Source of the DNA: Micromonospora sp. CCTCC AA 2012012
GTDB lineage: Bacteria; Actinomycetota; Actinomycetes; Mycobacteriales; Micromonosporaceae
Direction of reading: 5' to 3'
Assembly (NCBI RefSeq): GCF_040499845.1
Contig: NZ_CP159342.1
Location: forward strand, 620,001-684,000
DNA: 64,000 bases
A model generated the notes under the pieces. That model did not search any database. It saw only the letters and a program-made list of their open reading frames with translations, and had not been told where the DNA came from. Positions within the stretch are counted from its first letter, which is position 1, and every line of letters starts with the position of its first letter. Position numbers and translations under genes: made by a program. This document shows positions 54,367 through 63,248 of the stretch, one piece after another.

Positions 54367-54381
54367 CCGGCTGACACAGCT

Positions 54382-54434
54382 GTGCCGTCGGCCCGGCCGC
54401 TGTCCTTGGTGGCAGCGGCGCGGGCCGACGGCAC
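54382..54434. terminator. Terminator between the RCC1 and zinc peptidase genes
   Basis: About 21-bp arms beginning GTGCCGTCGGCCCG with one bulged base around a 10-nt loop, between two convergent stops. Confidence 0.85.
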
Positions 54435-54449
54435 GGTCCTGCGGCGTCG

Positions 54450-55367
54450 TTACTGGCCGCTGCCGAAGGTGTCGCAGGCCTTCGGGTCGCCGGTCGAGTA
54501 GCCCTTGGTGAACCACTGCTGGCGCTGCTCGGAGGTGCCGTGGGTGAACTCGTCCGGGTTCACCGGGCGGCCCGCCCGCTTCTGGATCGCGTCGTCACCG
54601 ATCTTCTCGGCGGTGTCGATCGCCTGCTGGATGTCCTGCTCGGTGATGCTCTTGAAGATCTTCTGACCCTTCGCGTCCGAGGTGCCGGTGGCGTTCTTGG
54701 CCCAGGCGCCGGCGTAGCAGTCGGCCTGAAGCTCCAGTTTCACCGAGAGCGCGTTGGCGTTGTTCGGGTCGCGCTGCTGCTGGCGGCGCATCTGCGCCTC
54801 GGTGCCGAGCAGGTCCTGCACGTGGTGGCCGTACTCGTGGGCCAGCACGTACGGCTGAGCGAACTCACCCTCCGCGCCGAGCTGGTCGGCGAGCAGCTTG
54901 TAGAAGGTCAGGTCGATGTAGACCAGGTCGTCGGCCGGGCAGTAGAACGGCCCGACGCCCGAGTCGGCCTGCCCGCAGCCGGTGTTCACGCCCTGGCTGA
55001 AGAAGACCGTCTTGGACGGCTTGTACTGGTCGCCGAAGACCTCCGGCATCGCCTTCGTCCAGTACGCCTGGATCGAGTTGACGTAGAGGGTGTTGCGGCA
55101 GTCGAGCTGCTTCAGGGCGTCCTGCGCCGAGCACTTCTGCTCCAGCGAGGTGTTGTCGCCGGTGTCGGAGCCACCGCCGCCGTTGGTCGCCGCGTTGAGG
55201 CCGAAGCCGCCGCCGACCAGGGCGACGAGCACGGCGATGATGATGCCCACGATCCCGCCCCGGCCGCCGCCGATCGGGATCGGTATGCCCATCCCGCCGC
55301 CGCCACCGGATCCTCGCCGGTCGTCCACCTGGCTGGTGTCGACCTGCGCGTTCTCGTTCAGCTCCAT
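54450..55367 (-). CDS. Membrane-anchored neutral zinc metallopeptidase (YpfJ family)
   Basis: A 305-residue protein of the YpfJ/zinc-peptidase family. A short Gly-rich cytosolic segment and a membrane helix (about 38-57) precede the external domain. The catalytic motif is H177-E178-Y179-G180-H181, and FYCPADDLVYIDLTFY upstream is diagnostic. Four to six cysteines suggest disulfides. ATG 55367 is preferred over GTG 55382. Physiological substrate unknown. Confidence 0.88.
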   Translation of the reverse strand: MELNENAQVDTSQVDDRRGSGGGGGMGIPIPIGGGRGGIVGIIIAVLVALVGGGFGLNAATNGGGGSDTGDNTSLEQKCSAQDALKQLDCRNTLYVNSIQAYWTKAMPEVFGDQYKPSKTVFFSQGVNTGCGQADSGVGPFYCPADDLVYIDLTFYKLLADQLGAEGEFAQPYVLAHEYGHHVQDLLGTEAQMRRQQQRDPNNANALSVKLELQADCYAGAWAKNATGTSDAKGQKIFKSITEQDIQQAIDTAEKIGDDAIQKRAGRPVNPDEFTHGTSEQRQQWFTKGYSTGDPKACDTFGSGQ

Positions 55368-55487
55368 GTTGACCCCGATCACCGATCAGTCAGTGTGTGG
55401 TGGTTGGTACCGGACCGGGTCCGGACGGCGAATTCGGTACCCGATGATCTTGTCCGGTAATCCGCAGGAGCGCCAGACGACGCCCGG

Positions 55488-55493
55488 TACACT
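55488..55493 (+). promoter_or_regulatory. Candidate -10 element (TACACT) for the ABC-F gene
   Basis: TACACT in a GGTACACTTGAC context predicts transcription from about 55500, giving a leader of about 115 nt. No strong -35 or A/T-rich WhiB7-type box is seen upstream. Confidence 0.45.
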
Positions 55494-55499
55494 TGACGG

Positions 55500-55520
55500 G
55501 TGCTGCGCTGCGAAGGCTGA
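55500..55520 (+). CDS. Possible 6-codon leader peptide before the ABC-F gene
   Basis: GTG-CTG-CGC-TGC-GAA-GGC-TGA (VLRCEG) begins at the predicted transcript start and would be leaderless. It is followed by a hairpin at 55529-55560. This arrangement resembles ribosome-sensing leaders of ABC-F and other translation-resistance genes, but a 6-codon ORF can occur by chance. Confidence 0.25.
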   Translation: MLRCEG

Positions 55521-55528
55521 ACGGCCCC

Positions 55529-55560
55529 GCGCCGACGGGAGGAAACGAACCCGCCGGCGC
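55529..55560 (+). promoter_or_regulatory. Possible attenuator hairpin in the ABC-F leader
   Basis: GCGCCGACGGG pairs with CCCGCCGGCGC (one mismatch) around a 10-nt loop and is followed by TTTCG. It lies 54 nt before the ABC-F ATG. Confidence 0.45.
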
Positions 55561-55614
55561 TTTCGCGTGCCCTGAGTCAGCCCTTCCGGAACCCCGAGAG
55601 CGAGTACCACCACC

Positions 55615-57219
<1,605 letters not shown>

Positions 57220-57257
57220 CCCGCGTCGACCACGAGGCCGGCGGCGGTCTCGGAGAT

Positions 57258-57298
57258 CCACACCCGCCGCCAAACTCATGATCAACGGCGGGGAGTGG
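57258..57298. terminator. Terminator between the ABC-F and CadD genes
   Basis: About 12-bp arms CCACaCCCGCCG / CGGCGGGgAGTGG with one insertion and a 16-nt loop containing TGATCA, between two convergent stops. Confidence 0.6.
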
Positions 57299-57306
57299 CG
57301 AGTGGG

Positions 57307-57900
57307 TCAGGACAGGAGGCGGGGGAGGACGCCGGAGGTGACCAGGATGGTCGCGCCGATGGCGATGAAGACCGCCGGCACCAGCCGGTGCCCGACCCGG
57401 CCGACCAGCCGGACCACCGTCGGGTGGCTGCCCAGCAGGGCGGCGACGGCGCACCAGAGCGCGACCAGCACGGCGAAGACGAGCAGCCACACCAGGCCGG
57501 TGGCCGGGTCGAGGGAACGGAACACCGGCACGTAGACCGCGATGTTGTCGGACCCGTTGGCGATCGTCACCCCGGCGACACCGAGCAGGCTGCCCACCAC
57601 GGCCGGCGGTGCGTCGTCGTCGGCGCGACTGACCAGGGCGCGGATCCCCAGCCCGATGGGCAGCAGGCCGAGCAGGCCGGTCCACGGGTCGGGCACCACC
57701 AGCAGCCCGGCGGCGACCACCACCGCGGCGGTGACCAGCGCGCCGATGCCGAGATACTGGCCGGCCACGATGTGCCAGGGGCGGGGCCGCCCGGCGCTGC
57801 GCGCGGCCACGAAGAGCACGGTGAGCACGACGATGTCGTCGAGGTTCGTCGCGGCGAAGACGGCGGCCGCGCCGGCCGCGGCGGCGAGCGGGTCGATCAC
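57307..57900 (-). CDS. CadD-family cadmium/metal exporter
   Basis: A 197-residue membrane protein of the CadD (LysE-superfamily) group with about six helices. AATNLDDIVVLTVLFV at the N-terminus and VTIANGSDNIAVYVPVF in the second half are the paired Asp/Asn motifs expected to bind the cation. Staphylococcal members give cadmium resistance. No metal regulator adjoins it. Confidence 0.82.
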   Translation of the reverse strand: MIDPLAAAAGAAAVFAATNLDDIVVLTVLFVAARSAGRPRPWHIVAGQYLGIGALVTAAVVVAAGLLVVPDPWTGLLGLLPIGLGIRALVSRADDDAPPAVVGSLLGVAGVTIANGSDNIAVYVPVFRSLDPATGLVWLLVFAVLVALWCAVAALLGSHPTVVRLVGRVGHRLVPAVFIAIGATILVTSGVLPRLLS

Positions 57901-58121
57901 GCCCGGCAGGGTACGGCCCGGCGTCGCCCCCGGCGAGCCGTGAGCGCTCCCACCCGCGGGTGATCTCCGGTCGGCCGGTCGGAAGGTTCACTCTATCGGG
58001 AAGGTGACATCGCATAGCGTGTCGGTTGGCGAAGAGTTGATATCTGGCGCATGATCGTTCGAGGCGGTCTAATAGGTGGGACCGTATCCGAACCGCACAG
58101 TCTGGGACGTGAGGAATCAGC

Positions 58122-58349
58122 ATGGCAGCCACTGGCACAGCCACCAGCACTGAGAAGGGTCGCCGGATCGTCGGAGCCGAGCGTCAGACGCTCGCCAAGG
58201 ACCTGGTAAAGCGGTACACCTCCGGTGAGAGCATCCGTGCGCTCGCGGCCTCCACCGGCCGTTCCTACGGATTCATCCACCGGGTGCTCACCGAGTCCGG
58301 GGTGCAGCTGCGGCAGCGCGGCGGCGCCCGGCGCCGGAAGAAGGCGTGA
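58122..58349 (+). CDS. Small HTH protein (HTH_58, Rv1473A-like)
   Basis: A 75-residue protein that is almost entirely one helix-turn-helix: LVKRYTSGESIRALAASTGRSYGFIHRVLTESGV, with a basic tail RQRGGARRRKKA that should bind DNA nonspecifically. It matches the small regulator next to the ABC-F gene in mycobacteria. ATG after GAGGA. The 221-nt upstream gap is less G+C-rich around GTTGATATC and CTAATAGG, probably its promoter. Confidence 0.85.
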   Translation: MAATGTATSTEKGRRIVGAERQTLAKDLVKRYTSGESIRALAASTGRSYGFIHRVLTESGVQLRQRGGARRRKKA

Positions 58350-58395
58350 CCCGCCCGCCAGCGTCGTCCACCAGCGTCGTGCTCCGGTTCGTCCG

Positions 58396-59163
58396 GTGAC
58401 CGCCGAGACGACCGGGGTACGACTCGACTGCGACGGGCCGGTCGCCACGGTCACGTTGTGCCGGCCCGACGTGCTCAACGCCCAGACCCCGGCCATGTGG
58501 CGCGCGATGAGCGACTTCTCCCGGGACCTGCCGGGCGACGTGCGCGTCGTCGTCGTACGCGCCGAGGGGCGGGCCTTCTCCGCGGGCCTGGACCTGTCGG
58601 TGGCCGGTGCCTCCGGCCCCGGGTCCTTCGCGGAACTCTCCACCCTGCCCGAGCAGGAGTGTGCCGACCGGATCGCCGGCTACCAGGGCGGTTTCACCTG
58701 GCTGCACCGGCCCGACGTCATCTCGGTGGCGGCCGTGCAGGGGCACGCCATCGGCGCCGGATTCCAACTCGCCCTCGCCTGTGACCTGCGGGTGCTCGCC
58801 GAGGACGCCAAGCTCTCCATGGCCGAGGTGACCCTCGGTCTGGTGCCCGACCTCGCCGGCACGAAGCGTCTGGTGGAGCTGGTCGGCTATGCCCGCGCAC
58901 TGGAGATCTGTGCCACCGGCCGCCGGATGGACGCCGCCGAGGCAGACCGGATCGGCCTGGCCAACCTGGTCGTGCCGACCGCCGAGCTGGACGCGGCGGT
59001 GCGGGACCTGACCGCCGGCCTGCTCGCCGGCAACCGGGACGCCGTGGTGGAGATCAAGGCGCTGCTCGCGGGCGCCGGCGGGCGCTCCCACGCCGAGCAG
59101 CAGCGCGCCGAGCGGGAGGCCCAGACCCGCCGGCTGCGTGACCTCGCCGGTCGCGGAGAATAG
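58396..59163 (+). CDS. Enoyl-CoA hydratase/isomerase family protein
   Basis: A 255-residue crotonase-fold enzyme. EGRAFSAGLDLS and GHAIGAGFQLALACDLRV form the oxyanion hole, and LSMAEVTLGLVPDLAGTKRLVELVG holds one catalytic-type glutamate. The second active-site position is not clearly Glu, so hydration is not certain. Gene order with ABC-F and HTH matches mycobacterial echA12. GTG 58396 sits 47 nt after the HTH stop. Confidence 0.85.
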   Translation: MTAETTGVRLDCDGPVATVTLCRPDVLNAQTPAMWRAMSDFSRDLPGDVRVVVVRAEGRAFSAGLDLSVAGASGPGSFAELSTLPEQECADRIAGYQGGFTWLHRPDVISVAAVQGHAIGAGFQLALACDLRVLAEDAKLSMAEVTLGLVPDLAGTKRLVELVGYARALEICATGRRMDAAEADRIGLANLVVPTAELDAAVRDLTAGLLAGNRDAVVEIKALLAGAGGRSHAEQQRAEREAQTRRLRDLAGRGE

Positions 59164-59264
59164 TAAGGACCGTTCGGGAAGATCCGGGTTACTCGCGAGG
59201 TTGTCGTAGTCGTCGGGAGAATTGACCCGGACGACGCGTGCTGCCCACGACCCGGAGGTGACGA

Positions 59265-61259
59265 GTGTCCAGTCCGATGCACGGCGGGGGCATGGCGGGC
59301 TGGAGCATGCTCCGGTCGATGCGCAGCCAGGACGAGGTCTCCGGGCACCAGCTCAAGCGCGGCACCGCCAAGCGGATCGTCGCCTTCGCCCAGCCCTACC
59401 GGCGCGACATCGTCGTCTTCCTGGTCACCGTGGTCATCTCCGCGGTCATCGGGGTGGCGACCCCGGTGCTCGCCGGTGACGTGATCAACGCGATCAACCG
59501 GGGCGGCACCGAAGCGGGCGCGGTGGTGATCCGGCTGGCCCTGGTGATCGGCGCGCTGGCGGTCGCCGACGCGCTCTTCTCCCTCGCCCAGCGGTGGTAC
59601 TCGGCCCGGATCGGCGAGGGGATCATCCTCGACCTGCGCACCCGGGTCTATGACCACGTCCAGCGGATGCCGCTGCAGTTCTTCACCCGGACCCAGACCG
59701 GCGCCCTGGTCAGCCGGCTCAACAACGACGTGCTCGGCGCCCAGCGGGCCTTCACCTCGACGCTCTCCGGGGTGGTCAGCAACGTCATCCAGCTGGTGCT
59801 CACTGCCGGCGTGATGTTCACCCTCTCCTGGCAGATCACCACGCTCTCGCTGGTCATGCTGCCGATCTTCATCATCCCGGCCCGCCGGGTCGGCAAGCGG
59901 CTCGCCGAGATCACCCGGGAGTCGTACAACCTCGACGCGAAGATGAACGCGACGATGACCGAGCGGTTCGGCGTGGCCGGGGCGCTGCTGGTCAAGCTCT
60001 TCGGCTCGCCCGAGGTCGAGGCGCGCCGCTTCGCCGGCCGCGCCGAGCGGGTCCGCGACATCGGCATCCAGTCCGCCATGTACTCGCGGACGTTCTTCGT
60101 GGCGATGCTGCTGGTGGCCTCCCTGGCCCAGGCCCTCACCTACGGCCTCGGCGGCTGGCTCGCGGTCACCGGCGCGGTCAGCGCGGGCACCGTGGTCACC
60201 CTCGCGCTGCTGCTCACCCGCCTCTACGGCCCGCTGACCGCGCTCTCCAACGTCCGGGTGGACGTGATGAGCGCCCTGGTCTCCTTCGACCGGGTCTTCG
60301 AGGTGCTCGACCTGCACCCCGGCATCGAGGAGAAGCCGGGCGCGGTGCCGGTCCCCCGGGGCAACGGCCGGGTCGAGTTCCGCGACGTGCGGTTCCGCTA
60401 CCCGAGCGCCGCCGAGGTGTCGCTGGCCTCCCTGGAGGAGGTCGCCACCCTGGACCGGACGATCAACGAGCCGGTGCTCAAGGGGGTCTCCTTCGGCGTG
60501 GAGCCGGGGCAGATGGTGGCCCTGGTGGGCCCGTCCGGCGCCGGCAAGTCGACGCTCTCCATGCTCATCTCCCGGATCTACGACGTCACCGACGGCCAGG
60601 TGCTGGTCGGCGGGGTCGACGTCCGGGACGCCACCCTCGCCTCGCTGCGCGACGAGATCGGCGTGGTCACCCAGGACTCCCACCTGTTCCACGAGACCAT
60701 CGCGGAGAACCTGCGCTACGCCAAGCCGGACGCCACCGACGACGAGATCTGGGCCGCCCTGGCCGGCGCGCAGGTCGCCGACCTGGTCCGCTCCCTGCCC
60801 GACGGGCTGGAGACGACGGTCGGGGAGCGGGGCTACCGCTTCTCCGGTGGTGAGAAGCAGCGCATCGCGATCGCCCGGCTGCTGTTGAAGGCCCCGTCGA
60901 TCGTGATCCTCGACGAGGCCACCGCGCACCTGGACTCCGAGAGCGAGGCGGCCGTGCAGCGGGCGCTGTCGGTGGCGCTGACCGGGCGTACGGCGCTGGT
61001 GATCGCGCACCGGCTCTCCACGGTCCGGGACGCCGATCAGATCCTCGTCCTCGACGGGGGGCGGATCGTCGAGCGGGGCCGGCACGACGAGCTGGTCGCC
61101 GTCGGTGGGCTCTACGCCGAGCTCTACCGCACCCAGTTCGCGGTCGCCGACTCGCCCACCCCGTACGCCGGGCCGGAGCAGCCGGACCCGGTGGTGCGGA
61201 CGGTGCCGATGGGCACGTACGTGGCGGAGGAGGCCCTGCCGCCCGCCGTCGCCAACTGA
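59265..61259 (+). CDS. ABC exporter, fused permease and ATPase
   Basis: A 664-residue half-transporter that should work as a homodimer. Six helices occupy about residues 35-330. The ATPase has Walker A GPSGAGKST, signature YRFSGGEKQRIAIA, Walker B SIVILDEATAHLD and H-loop IAHRLST. The long form includes an insertion of about 25 residues before the NBD (AAEVSLASLEEVATLDRTINEPVL). The C-terminal 40 residues are Pro-rich. Substrate unknown. Confidence 0.9.
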   Translation: MSSPMHGGGMAGWSMLRSMRSQDEVSGHQLKRGTAKRIVAFAQPYRRDIVVFLVTVVISAVIGVATPVLAGDVINAINRGGTEAGAVVIRLALVIGALAVADALFSLAQRWYSARIGEGIILDLRTRVYDHVQRMPLQFFTRTQTGALVSRLNNDVLGAQRAFTSTLSGVVSNVIQLVLTAGVMFTLSWQITTLSLVMLPIFIIPARRVGKRLAEITRESYNLDAKMNATMTERFGVAGALLVKLFGSPEVEARRFAGRAERVRDIGIQSAMYSRTFFVAMLLVASLAQALTYGLGGWLAVTGAVSAGTVVTLALLLTRLYGPLTALSNVRVDVMSALVSFDRVFEVLDLHPGIEEKPGAVPVPRGNGRVEFRDVRFRYPSAAEVSLASLEEVATLDRTINEPVLKGVSFGVEPGQMVALVGPSGAGKSTLSMLISRIYDVTDGQVLVGGVDVRDATLASLRDEIGVVTQDSHLFHETIAENLRYAKPDATDDEIWAALAGAQVADLVRSLPDGLETTVGERGYRFSGGEKQRIAIARLLLKAPSIVILDEATAHLDSESEAAVQRALSVALTGRTALVIAHRLSTVRDADQILVLDGGRIVERGRHDELVAVGGLYAELYRTQFAVADSPTPYAGPEQPDPVVRTVPMGTYVAEEALPPAVAN

Positions 61260-61269
61260 CCCTGGCGGG

Positions 61270-61839
61270 TCAGGCCCGCTCGCCGCGGGTCGCCGCGCGC
61301 AGTTCACCGAAGGCCGCGCCGAGGGTCTCGGCGGTGAAGTGCGCGTTCAGTCCGCTCGGGTTGGGCAGGACCCAGAGCCGGGCCCCGCCGAGCAGCTCCG
61401 GCTGCGGCCCGAAGGTCGCCTTCGGGCGGGTGAAGCCGATCCGGTAGGCGGTCACCCCGACCACCGCGACCCACCTCGGCCGCCACCGCGTCACCTTGGC
61501 GGTGAGCAGCTCCGCGCCGGTCACCAGCTCCGCCGCGCTCAGCTCGTCGGCGCGGGCGCTGGCCCGGGCCACCATGTTGGTGATGCCCAACCCGAGGCTG
61601 AGCAGCTCGTCCTGCTCGCTCGGGTGGAGTTGGCGAGGGGTGAACCCGCCACGGTGCAGCGCCGGCCAGAACCGGTTGCCCGGGCGGGCGAAGTGCCAGC
61701 CGGTCGCCGCCGACCAGAGACCCGGATTGATCCCCACGAAGAGCACGTCCAGCCCCGGACCGAGGAGATCCGGAAGGGTCCGGTCGGCCGCCGCCGCCAA
61801 CTCCGCCCTGCTCGGCCTCCCACCTCCCCTCACCCTCAC
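61270..61839 (-). CDS. Mug/TDG-type mismatch-specific uracil-DNA glycosylase
   Basis: A protein of about 189 residues from GTG 61839. LFVGINPGLWSAATGWHFARPGNRFWPAL is the Mug active-site motif and LPNPSGLNAHF the second, so it should remove U or T opposite G. GGAGGG lies 11 nt before GTG 61839; GTG 61833 is another option. The frame is open to an ATG at 61947 that overlaps the SDR stop (ATGA), but that extension of 36 codons is made entirely of the repeat element at 61857-61940. Confidence 0.85.
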   Translation of the reverse strand: MRVRGGGRPSRAELAAAADRTLPDLLGPGLDVLFVGINPGLWSAATGWHFARPGNRFWPALHRGGFTPRQLHPSEQDELLSLGLGITNMVARASARADELSAAELVTGAELLTAKVTRWRPRWVAVVGVTAYRIGFTRPKATFGPQPELLGGARLWVLPNPSGLNAHFTAETLGAAFGELRAATRGERA

Positions 61840-61856
61840 CCCCGCCGCACCCTCCT

Positions 61857-61917
61857 GGTGATCAAGAGGTTTGCGTCCCGTGGAGCCCGCCTTCGTGACG
61901 CGAACTTCTTGATCACC
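61857..61917. repeat. Long imperfect palindrome at the glycosylase gene 5' end
   Basis: GGTGATCAAGAGGTTTGCGT (from 61857) pairs over 24 bp with 61894-61917, three mismatches and a 13-nt loop. It is immediately followed by a tandem array. Confidence 0.9.
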
Positions 61918-61940
61918 GGGGCCGGGGCCGGGGTCGGGGG
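61918..61940. repeat. Hexamer tandem array, about 3.8 units of GGGGCC/GGGGTC
   Basis: Four hexamer units in register adjoin the palindrome. Read on the minus strand in the open frame they translate as repeated Pro-Gly. Confidence 0.85.
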
Positions 61941-61943
61941 TGG

Positions 61944-62705
61944 TCATAGGGTGCGGAGGGCGCCGCCGTCGACCGGGACGGTGACCCCGGTGACGAAGCC
62001 GGCGGCGGGGGAGAGCAGGAAGGCGGCCACCCGGCCGAACTCGGCCGGCTCGCCGATCCGGCCGAGCGGGATGGCCGCCTCGGCCTCGGTCCGGGCCCGC
62101 TCGGGGTCGCCGGTGGCGGCGAAGAGTTCCCGGTTGCGGTCGGTGAGGATCCGCCCCGGCAGCAGGCCCACCACCCGGACGCCCCGGGGGCCGTACTCGT
62201 CGGCGATGTCCTTGGCCACGCCGGCCAGGCCGGGGCGCAGGCCGTTGGAGATGCCCAGGCCGGGCACGGGGCTGCGGGCGGAGGTGGAGAGGACCAGCCC
62301 GATCGCGCCCCCGTCGGTGAGGGCGGCGGCGACCGTCCTGGCCGCGCGGACGGTGCCGAGGAAGACCGTCTCGAAGGACTCGCGCCACTGCTCGTCGGTG
62401 ACCTGGGCGGCGGTGCCCCGGGGCGGACCGCCCACCGAGATCAGCGCGCCGTCGAGGCGGCCGAACTGCTCGCGGGCCGCGGCGACGAGCCGGTGCGGGG
62501 TGGCCGGGTCGGTGAGGTCGGCGGTCAGCCCGATCGCGTGTTCCGGGCCGCCGAGCGCGTCGACCGCGGCGGCCACCCGCTCGGGGGCCCGCGCCGAGAC
62601 GACCACCTTCGCGCCGTCGGCCACCAGCTGCTCGGCGGTGGCGAGGCCGAGGCCGCCCGAGGCACCGGTCAGCACGTACACCCGGTCGGCGAGTCCGAGA
62701 TCCAT
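61944..62705 (-). CDS. SDR-family oxidoreductase lacking the usual Tyr-Lys pair
   Basis: A 253-residue short-chain dehydrogenase fold. TGASGGLG (13-20) is the NAD(P) motif and ALISVGGPP the NNAG-equivalent. The catalytic-serine position is kept (S140), but counting +13 and +17 gives S153 and R157 instead of Tyr and Lys (ISNGLRPG). The C-terminal GRIGEPAEFGRVAAFLLSPAAGFVTGVTVPVDGG is typical. It may be a divergent reductase or a non-catalytic binder. Its stop overlaps an ATG inside the downstream repeat element. Confidence 0.85.
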   Translation of the reverse strand: MDLGLADRVYVLTGASGGLGLATAEQLVADGAKVVVSARAPERVAAAVDALGGPEHAIGLTADLTDPATPHRLVAAAREQFGRLDGALISVGGPPRGTAAQVTDEQWRESFETVFLGTVRAARTVAAALTDGGAIGLVLSTSARSPVPGLGISNGLRPGLAGVAKDIADEYGPRGVRVVGLLPGRILTDRNRELFAATGDPERARTEAEAAIPLGRIGEPAEFGRVAAFLLSPAAGFVTGVTVPVDGGALRTL

Positions 62706-62747
62706 GACGCCGATCCTGCCGTACTCCGTGCCGGTCCGCAGCGGGGG

Positions 62748-63248
62748 TCAGCCGGTGGCGGGGCGGAGCAGGCGTACCCGACCGGCGAGCTGCACCGCGA
62801 CGGCGCCGCCGGCCCGGGCCACGGCCGGCAGCCGGCGCGGCCGGGGCGCGCGCCGACCGTCGTAGCGGGTGGCCGCCTCGCGGGCGACCAGCTCCTCCGC
62901 GCCGAGCGGCGGGAGCGTGCCCCGGTCGCGCAGCTCCCGGGCCAGGTCCCAGCCGTCGCGCAACGAGCCGTTGGTGGGGCGGCCGGCCGCCCAGTCGGCG
63001 AAGGTGCCGGGCCAGTCTGCGCCGAGGCCGGCGGCGAGCAGTGGCCAGTGCCGGGCCACGTCGCCGGCCCGTTTGCGCAGCAGCGCGCGGCGGGCGACGT
63101 CGACCGGGACCGGGTCGAAGCCGGGCGGCGTCGGGGCCCCGGCGACCAGGGACGCGACCAGCGCCGCCTGCCGCGCGGCCAGACCGGTCCCGGCGTCGGG
63201 GGCGGTGTCCCCGCCGGTGCGACCCGTCGGTCGTTCCCGGCCGGTCAC
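62748..63248 (-). CDS. SCO6045-like protein, partner of DUF692
   Basis: A 166-residue mainly helical, basic protein. The core GFDPVPVDVARRALLRKRAGDVARHWPLLAAGLG with FADWAAGRP resembles the SCO6045-type partner commonly encoded beside DUF692 genes. GTG 63248 overlaps the DUF692 stop (GTGA), so translation is coupled. The last about 50 residues are Arg/Ala-rich. By analogy with helper proteins of other DUF692 systems it may present a substrate; this is inference. Confidence 0.72.
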   Translation of the reverse strand: MTGRERPTGRTGGDTAPDAGTGLAARQAALVASLVAGAPTPPGFDPVPVDVARRALLRKRAGDVARHWPLLAAGLGADWPGTFADWAAGRPTNGSLRDGWDLARELRDRGTLPPLGAEELVAREAATRYDGRRAPRPRRLPAVARAGGAVAVQLAGRVRLLRPATG

